A DNA stretch of 64,000 nucleotides, from positions 85,569,168 through 85,633,167 of the forward strand of contig OX235270.1 of NCBI GenBank assembly GCA_944472135.2. Direction: 5' to 3'. Of this stretch, positions 47,701 to 56,700 are shown piece after piece. Made by a program: the position numbers and the translations under genes. A model generated the notes under the pieces. It worked only from the letters and a program-made list of their open reading frames with translations, was not told the DNA's origin and made no database searches. Source of the stretch: Trichobilharzia regenti (lineage: Eukaryota > Platyhelminthes > Trematoda > Strigeidida > Schistosomatidae). How positions within the stretch are numbered: the first letter of the stretch is position 1; every line of letters begins with the position of its first letter.

Positions 47701-50700
47701 CACTACACGGTATGAGGAACAATACTAAAACTAGAGTTGTTTAAGCTCTTAACTTTCAATGGATTTTAATTTTGCCCCCATCTTTTGAATTTCTAGAAAA
47801 CCAGTCATTATGCAATAAATGTGATTCAGGATTAATTACATGAACATTCACACGATTTTTGATAGACTGCCCCATTCACCAAAAGTACATGACTATGTAA
47901 AACCACACAGAAAAACTTACCGATAAAGAGCAGTTGTCAGACGAATATTGTGATCTGTAATAGGACTACCTGAAAAAAAAGGAATAATAGAAAGAAATTG
48001 ATGACAATGACCTATCTACCAATAAGCTACTTAAAAATATGTGATAATAAGCGAAAGTTAAAAAAAAAGATCAGTTATTCACAAATTAAGCAGGTGAGAT
48101 ACATTAATTGCTGACTGTTGACCACTCAACGAGATGGATGATTAGATGATCTAATCAGAGGTCATGAACAGTGAAGCGAATCAGGCAGAATAAACGGACA
48201 GAAACTGGACACAAAATTAAACGATGCTCGTGATACATAACGACTTGTTAAGAGTGAATAAATGTTAACTAATGGGTCTTTACGCAGTACAATCCTTGAC
48301 ATAATACCCGTTAAGATCTGAAGGATGAAGAGTCCCGAACTAGAAAGAATGAAAGCGACTTTTATTGATAAACAGTTATAGCCGATGATGGTTGGCAGGA
48401 GCCTGTACCTGCACTCACTCTTGCGGGTGAACCGCTTGAAGTTGTTGATAAGTTTGTGTACCTGGGTAGTTGTGTGAGTGCTGGCGGAGGGGTGACGGAT
48501 GAGATTTCCAACCGTATAATGAAGGCTAGGGTGGCATACATGAACTTGAGCCACCTATGGCGCCGTCGCGACGTTAGCCTGGCTGTCAAAGGTCGGGTAT
48601 ACAATGCTTCGGTGCGGGCTGCGCTGCTCTACACCTGTGAAACCTGGCCTCTCCGAGTAAGCTGAGGATGTGCGGCGACTCTGCGTGTTCGATCACCGCT
48701 GTCTCCGCAGGATTGCTTGCGTTCGATGGCATCATCGCGTGAGTAATTCTGAGGTTTGGCGGCGTGTGTTTGAACAAAGTGGAGATCACCATTCATTGAA
48801 TGTCGTCATCTGGAAACACCGGCTTCGGCGGCTTGGAGATGTGCTACGAATGTCACCCCAGAGGCTTCCGTACAGGTCTCTGTTCGCTAGCCCTGGGACG
48901 GGATGGAAAAGGCGGAGAGGTGGTCAGTCCATGACGTGGCGTCGTGGGATGAAGGATTTTTGTGCTAGATTAGCATCGGTTGGTGTGTCACGACTCCCTG
49001 GTTGGGGTCCGAGAGATGGCTCAAATCGATGGCTCGAAACGTTATCGGATATGGCCAAGAATCGTAATCAGTGGCGAATGTGTTGCGATTTCCTTCTTTC
49101 TTCCCTTCCCGATGATAGCTAACGAACACTGTTTGAACTTGTTAAGCATGACTGTTTTCCTTCCAGATGAAGTTCTTTATCCGTTCTCTACTTATATATA
49201 TTTTTTCTTGTCCTTCCTTCCTTTTTTTTGATCTATGTTGTTTTATTATTATTGTGTGGCGCATCTTTCCTGGTGCCATATTGTACCAAGTTTTTTATGC
49301 GTTTAAATAATAATAATAATAATATAGCCGATGAAAACCGACCTCCGGAAATCAACTAAGTATGGAATCATCGAACATTAAGAAATAATCTAGTTAGCCG
49401 CATTAGTCGCATGACATTCAGAAAGCTGAATCTTTGAAAAAACGACTTCAAACAACTAAAATAAACCCCACGAATTAAAAATAACGAATTTCCACTTTCA
49501 AGGACTTAAACCACTATTCAGACGGTAAAACTTGAAATAGCAGTGTAGGTTGTATGAGTTAATTTAATTACTCCCTAACTTTAGAGTACAGTGAGATGTA
49601 GGAAACAGCCAACTCTGACATCTCATTGATTATGAGGTATATATGAAGTAGTCAGTGTAATATGGAATACAATTTGCGATTAGTAACCCCTTCTCAAACC
49701 TAGATGATAATATCGAAACACTAACTCTTCAGTTTTCAAGTTTGTATCATAAGTTTAACTTTTCCAAAGATACACCGATAAATCAAACTAATCAACATAA
49801 AATATGACAACAAAATCATAGTTAGATTCTGGTTCAATCTATATATTTCGTTAACACCAAAATTACCAGAAAACAATTCCTATCACAGTCGTAACTGGAT
49901 AAAACTGATATAACAATAGAATGTAAAAAGCACTTAATAGCCTATCAAAATGAGGCTGATGAAAGAATAACGTTTCATAACGGACACATTGATCCAATTG
50001 ATCTTTATCCTAATATAGGCTTAATTCTGTCTACAAAAGTTATAAAATATAGCTTAGACACTTAATCTTTGTCACAATTTGCACTATATTGTTTTATGTT
50101 TAGCACACATATATACTCACTGAAAAGAGAACAGCAAATTTTTCAGACATCAATATGACACCATAAAAACATACCAACTATCGCTGATAATAATACCTTA
50201 CAACTTTTTGTATACAAATAGTCTGAGTTTAGTCATACATACACCATAGAGGAATTTCTTCAGATTAATTTTATCTGTATCACGCTGAGCCCATACAATC
50301 GAATCTGCATATAGGTTTAGTTTCTCGACTACCGTTTATGGTATCAAGCAGATAACATATTGTGATCTGAACAATCTCAGTTCGCAAAAGAAACTATAGT
50401 GAAATAGTCACTTAGAACTGTGTTAAATGCGAACTAATTTGCAAAATATGAATTTGATTCACAGAGATGAAAACTTAACATATCATACATGTGGAGGTGA
50501 CCACTTATTTGTAAAAGAGTAATCGCATTCAGAAAATTCATCAGAGAAATGATATAGTACAAAACTTACTTTCTGGTGAACCAGGAGACTCTGATTCAGT
50601 AGATGATGTATCACTATCCGGTAGCCATTCAGGTTGCTAAAATGAAAAATGTGTAAACATTTAGACAGTTACTGGAAAGATGATTCGTTAGGCAATACAG

Positions 50701-53700
50701 TGAAGGTTTTATTCACTCAAGTCACTTTTTTTAATGTCATATTAACAAAGCTAAGGTGTTTATATAAAATTAATACCCTTCGACGAGAATATAAACTGTA
50801 CATTTGTGAACATTTCTTACAAGTGTATGAACGACAGGATGGCTTAAAATTACCTAAATTTAAGGATATGAGACAATGAGGCGTTCAACTACTGGTGCAA
50901 AGGTTACTCTTGATATCCAAAATAGTGATTAGTCAATGTTGAAAACAACAGCAACACTACACTTCTGCCGCACTGAAGTAACCTCCTTTTCAATGTATCA
51001 CTAAGCACAAAATGCACACAAAACTAAAGTAGCAGATTCATACTTATGTAACAAATAATGCTCTTAGAAGTCAATGAGTAACATATTACTTTGTAACTTT
51101 TCGTGCTATCTATCAAGTATGATGTTGTCAAGAAAAGTATGCGAGAAGTATGAGCTCTCTGCTTTGTGTTAAATCAACGCAGCACTGTATTGAGTTTGGT
51201 CACTTCTACGTATCGAATCAAATAGAACCAGTTCTAGATAGATTAAGATAGAGTAAAGTGTTCCCGTCACCACTTCTTAAACTTGTTAGGAGTCGCTGCC
51301 AGCTGTTAGACTATAATTGTTAATGTACATCAAACAAGGGGATGAAGCTGCTTTAAAGGTTGTAATGACAGTGATTTTTTATTTCTACTTCCTCTAATAT
51401 TCTTGCGGCATAACATCTTAGGCATTAATTATAAATCAAGGTAACAATACAGATAGAAAAGTCCAGCTTGTGTTCGTATAATGAATGAAAATCAATGCAA
51501 AGCTAAAACAAGCGAGATATGATTTTATACAAAAAATACTAAGCTGATGTTATTACCCAGTCGGTAGGCTCTACTCGAATGGGAATATAACAGAACACAA
51601 GAAAATGTGATACTATTTCACATGTTTAAAACATAAAGCTCTTACGACCACTTATTTTTTAGGGGAAGTTATAAGGATGTCTTAGTGAACTTATACAACC
51701 CATGAACAACTACTGTAATTGAGAAAAATGAGATCACTTCATTTTAGACTCTTTTCAACCGAGAGAATATCAAAATACATAAATTGAAAAATGCATACAT
51801 ACTTTCATCAAGTCGATGAGGGGTCGGTTACAAGAGTAGCACGTAACAAAAGTTAGACGGAATGGAAACAGTTCTAGTAAAAAGTTAATTACTAATAAGA
51901 ATGAATATTTACAGGATGGTAGTATATTCAAAAAATTAGGCAAATTCGTGGTGGGAAATAACGAAACCATGTGTACTTTGTTTACTCCATTTGCGTCTTA
52001 TTTCAACACCAGATTTATGTATATAAGTGCTATCAGCCTGATAGAAACGTGCTTATCTTTTATAATGTACGCATTTCGATGTTTAGGTATTATATAGTTG
52101 GGGATAAAATGAGAAAAAAAGAAATTAGCCCAGTGTAAAACATTCTTGCATTTGGATAACACCTTTAACAATTTCAGGAAGACTGACGTATCAATAAGAC
52201 GAGTTGCCGTGACAACATTCAGAAATTTTGGAATCGAATAAATGACGAAAAGAGTTAGCCGAAGACAGAAAAAAAGCAACTTACTGCTACTTGGGAATCT
52301 TCAACGGATTCTTCTGCATTTATATCATATAAGAAAACAGGAGAGTACATGTGGCTAACAAGTAGATGTTTTCCCCCTGTATTTGAAAACGCGGACTGCC
52401 TCCGACCAGTAGGGAACAAAAACTGCGCAGTATTCCTATCATAAATTGGCTCGAATCTAACTGAAGTAATGTGGCACGGTCCATAGTCCAAACGGAACGT
52501 TTGGTTTGAATTTAACTTTGCAGGTAAACCAAGAGGTCTGGCTACACGAAACGGCACAGGAACTGGTGAATCCCCCATAGCTGCTGTGGAAGACGCTGAA
52601 AAACACCAAAAAAGTATACTTTAAAAACATAGATGATTTTAACTCAACTCAGTTACTCGGGACATATTTTTTTTCTGCCAAGTAAGAACCACACTTACTG
52701 TATGAAGGCTGGTGATAGTAACCAGTTGCCCAACCTGAAGTAGGTGAATATGGAACGCGTCACCCAAACATGACTCTTCTGATTCATTACAAAAAAGAAC
52801 AATATCGATATAAGCATAAAACTTGGGCACTGTGGTAGAGTATAACTTCATTATGGATAAGATTTTATTTTGATAAATCACACAGTGTTGTTGTACAGTA
52901 ATATTAACTGATGACGTTTCGAACTCAAATTATTGCTCACAATCATATCAAAATACTCACTCAACTTTTTGCTTCATTTATATGCATGAGTAAAAATTGA
53001 CTAGACATTTGATGAATACAATCAGCATAACATAATGTATATTCAGAAACAGTATTAGTGTTACCAATAAAATACAATCGGATGAAAAATAAGATGTTTT
53101 TATAGTAAAACAAATAAATAACTTGTTAGAATGTTATAATGTGAATTGAATACATTTTAACATTATTTTTCATCATCTAATTTGACTGGTATTAATATCT
53201 TGCATATCTCTGGTATTTGCGTTGAGTCATTTATGTTGCATGTAGACTCGATGAACGAGGATTCAGTAATCAACCTCTCTCTCCACCTTCTTATATTACT
53301 TTTTAGGATTTTGACTCTTTCCCATCCTATTGTGTAGTTGTGTGTTATTGCATGCAGTGCTGTGGCTGAGGTTTTTTTTCTAAATTACTTATCTTCGTGG
53401 GATCAGCTCAGCTATAGCACTGCTTGTATCAACACACAACCACACAATAGGATGGGACAGAGTTAAAATCCTAAAAAGTAATATAGGAAGGTGGAGAGAG
53501 AGGTTGATTACTGAATCCCCGTTCATCGAGTCTACATGCAACATAAATGACTCAACGCAAATACCAGAGATATGCAAGATATTAATACCAGTCAAATTAG
53601 ATGATGAAAAATAATGTTAAAATGTATTCAATTCACATTATAACATTCTAACAAGTTATTTATTTGTTTTACTATAAAAACATCTTATTTTTCATCCGAT

Positions 53701-56700
53701 TGTATTTTATTGGTAACACTAATACTGTTTCTGAATATACATTATGTTATGCTGATTGTATTCATCAAATGTCTAGTCAATTTTTACTCATGCATATAAA
53801 TGAAGCAAAAAGTTGAGTGAGTATTTTGATATGATTGTGAGCAATAATTTGAGTTCGAAACGTCATCAGTTAATATTACTGTACAACAACACTGTGTGAT
53901 TTATCAAAATAAAATCTTATTCACAAAAGATAATATCACCTGCTCAATCTCATCGTAGCTCGATCCGAGATATTAATATTGGCCAATGTTATATCCATCA
54001 GTATATCTACGACGAAATCAAATAAATACGGTATAATTTGGCATCTCTGAAGAACACTAATTCAGAAAGTGTATGAGTTTGAATAGAGTGCCTTGATAGG
54101 GATAACATTTTTTCAGCACTCCCTATATACCCAAACACTGCCGAGAATCTTTTGACGGATAGAGCTAAACGCTAACTTTCAGACGGGAAATACGGAGGAT
54201 GGATTGCATGAATCCACCGCATTGATCGAATGGGGTTAATTGGATTTTTATGTGTCGCAACATAATACATCCAAAGTCCAATATGCGAGGGTACCAACGA
54301 ATAAGGTCCTCTACCACCCTTGACATATGTCTCCGACATCTCAGACTTTATGAGATTGGAAAAACAGTTTCAAGAGAATAGTAACGTCTGTCCTTGCTCA
54401 CGTCGCCAGCAGTGACGATAACATTTGGAGGAAAACAAAAATATCAGATGTTGCTGCGTCCCAGGAGTTTACACTATGGAAGTTGGTTTCTTCTTGACGT
54501 GTCCTTAAGACAAAAGTCAGTATTCTATAACCGCTGAACCCAAGGGACAACAACTATAAACCTGTTTGCAGTTAGGGTTTGAGGAATTCTGACCGCACGG
54601 ACAAACTTACTGCAGGCTACCGACTGACGTAGGGTAGGTCCGGATGAGCACATTTCGCCGTCGACCCTACTTAATCTCCGCCACCTAGAATATGAAGACA
54701 GCAGTTTGCTCACTGTTCCGGGGAAAACACCTGGACGGTATTATACTTTTATCAACCAGTGGTGCAACTTTGTTCTCAGATCCTACCCACAGCGTAAGCA
54801 AATCAAGCTATGATATCAATCGCTTTAAGTCCGAACACTAATCAGCCAACTTTTCCGGCAGGCTAGGACCTACGGAAACCTAAGTTTCAACCAACAAAGT
54901 TTTTCAGATTACTATGAAATGCAAGCCGAGCCGCCATGTAGAGATCCCTCGGGTCGAAAAGAGCGTGGAACAGTCCATATAATTGGTTAATTTGGTGTTA
55001 AACATATCACTCATATAAACAATCAAACAAACTCTACTGATTTGTTGATGGGGAAAATCTTAGCAGACATTTATTAGTTTAGATATTGTTGACTCTTGGA
55101 CCCCTACTGAGGATCATATACAATGTGCATAAGTGTCTACTTTCACTTCGCAGACGGCACCACTGTTGGAAAACTAAAATCATAAATTTATTAAGAGTTG
55201 ATTATCTTGTGTATTTGTGTCTACATCTAAAAGTGGCCATGAAACTATCCGAGTACTAAGTGAAGAACAATAATGATAACGTTATGAACCGATTCAAAAT
55301 TCACTGGCTACAGACGACTTCAAACGATTGTTTTACTGTAGTAAGGAAATCAAAGATGACACTAAAATATCTATATGTTAGTATAGACGAAAGGTTATTT
55401 CAAAATTAATCTCACCATTTGGAGCGCTATTTGTTACACTCTTCTCAAAAATGCATGACAGGTTAATTGTTAAACAGATACTTTTGAGATTTACCATTTT
55501 AAATGGAGAATAACTGATTAAGTTATATTAGAAAGCGACTACACAGAACAGGTTTTTGAAGTAGGAAGTTACGGGTCACACGTTTAGTGTGAAGGCTGAT
55601 GATACTTATCAGTGCATGTCGAAAAAAGTGAAATAGAGTTCAAATTCAGGACCTAATCACTGTAAATTGAGTGCTTCAGCTAATAAGTCCCATCTTAATC
55701 CTTCTACCACCAGGTGGGAAGCATCTTGAGAAAATCAGAAATGAAACTTTTGGTAACCAGTAGAAAGCTTGACTTACTTGTGTTGACTAGCTTTCGGAAA
55801 TCAAGAAGACGTACAAAGCCATCCGCAGTCGCTAATGCGATAGAACGACATCCATCTAACGGATGAACATCACCTGCAGTCACTGGAAACTGGAACTTCA
55901 AACGACTGACAGGAGAAAACCTTGAGGTCCAAGGTGAATTTGTATGAGTAAAGCATCCTCGACTACAGCTCTGATTTTCGTGTACAGTCGTCGAAACTCT
56001 CGTGTCGAGAATTGTCACAGATTGATCATGAGATAGTGTGATAAAACAAGTGGGCATCTCATTTGTTGTAAGAATCTGAAAAAATACAGAGATGTTTGGT
56101 GAACAGCAGGGAGAAAATACATAAAAACACTTCGGAAGAATGGTTGGGACCTATAAAACTAAGAATACATTCAGTTTTTACTGTTGACCTTCAAGGAAAA
56201 GGAAAGCATTATAACACCTTGGCAAACTATAAAAAACAGCAGAATTTGAGGACGGTGGTAGAGTTCCCCTTCATAACAGAATAGTTTTATCCGATACAGC
56301 ATACTGCTACCGTTTCATTCGCAGACGACATTTCAAGCATAATCTACTGCTTATAGTCACATGTGGCTTTGTTTACATACAAGGACAGTTTAACGCCAAA
56401 AATGGTGCGAAGTATTGTTACTAAAAGAATCAACGGATGAGAACTAATAGGACTACACAACAGTAGATAAATAAGAATGTACCACCGTTTGCGGTATCAA
56501 GGAAAATTAATCTATTATTGAATTAAACTTTAAGAGAAACACCCGTCGTTGTAATGTAGCTGTTATTTGGAAACAGTACGCAAGTGTCCACTGGAGTACC
56601 CCCAAAACAGGAAATACCATCATTCTTTCCTTTAAGGATCCGTAAATCTTGTCAAAACTAAGGGAAGCTACTGCTGAACATAACAACAATGTGCACCATA

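Larger units (their letters stand above)
52780..53920. mobile_element. Penelope-like element 3' ends arranged as a palindrome
   Basis: Two 3' parts of a Penelope-like element face away from a 36-bp centre (53371-53406). Each reads [18 protein letters not shown]...RERLIT to [16 protein letters not shown], or the slightly different [11 protein letters not shown] on the other strand, followed by untranslated sequence and a terminal repeat with GTTCGAAACGTCATCAG. The terminal repeat of the minus-strand copy runs further left (52780-52856). It fills the intron between DCAF6-like exons 6 and 7. Confidence 0.82.

Noticed and set aside
52857..53920. DNA transposon with long terminal inverted repeats
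   Set aside because: The arms encode the C-terminus of a Penelope-like protein and end in its terminal repeat; there is no transposase and no target duplication at the arm ends.
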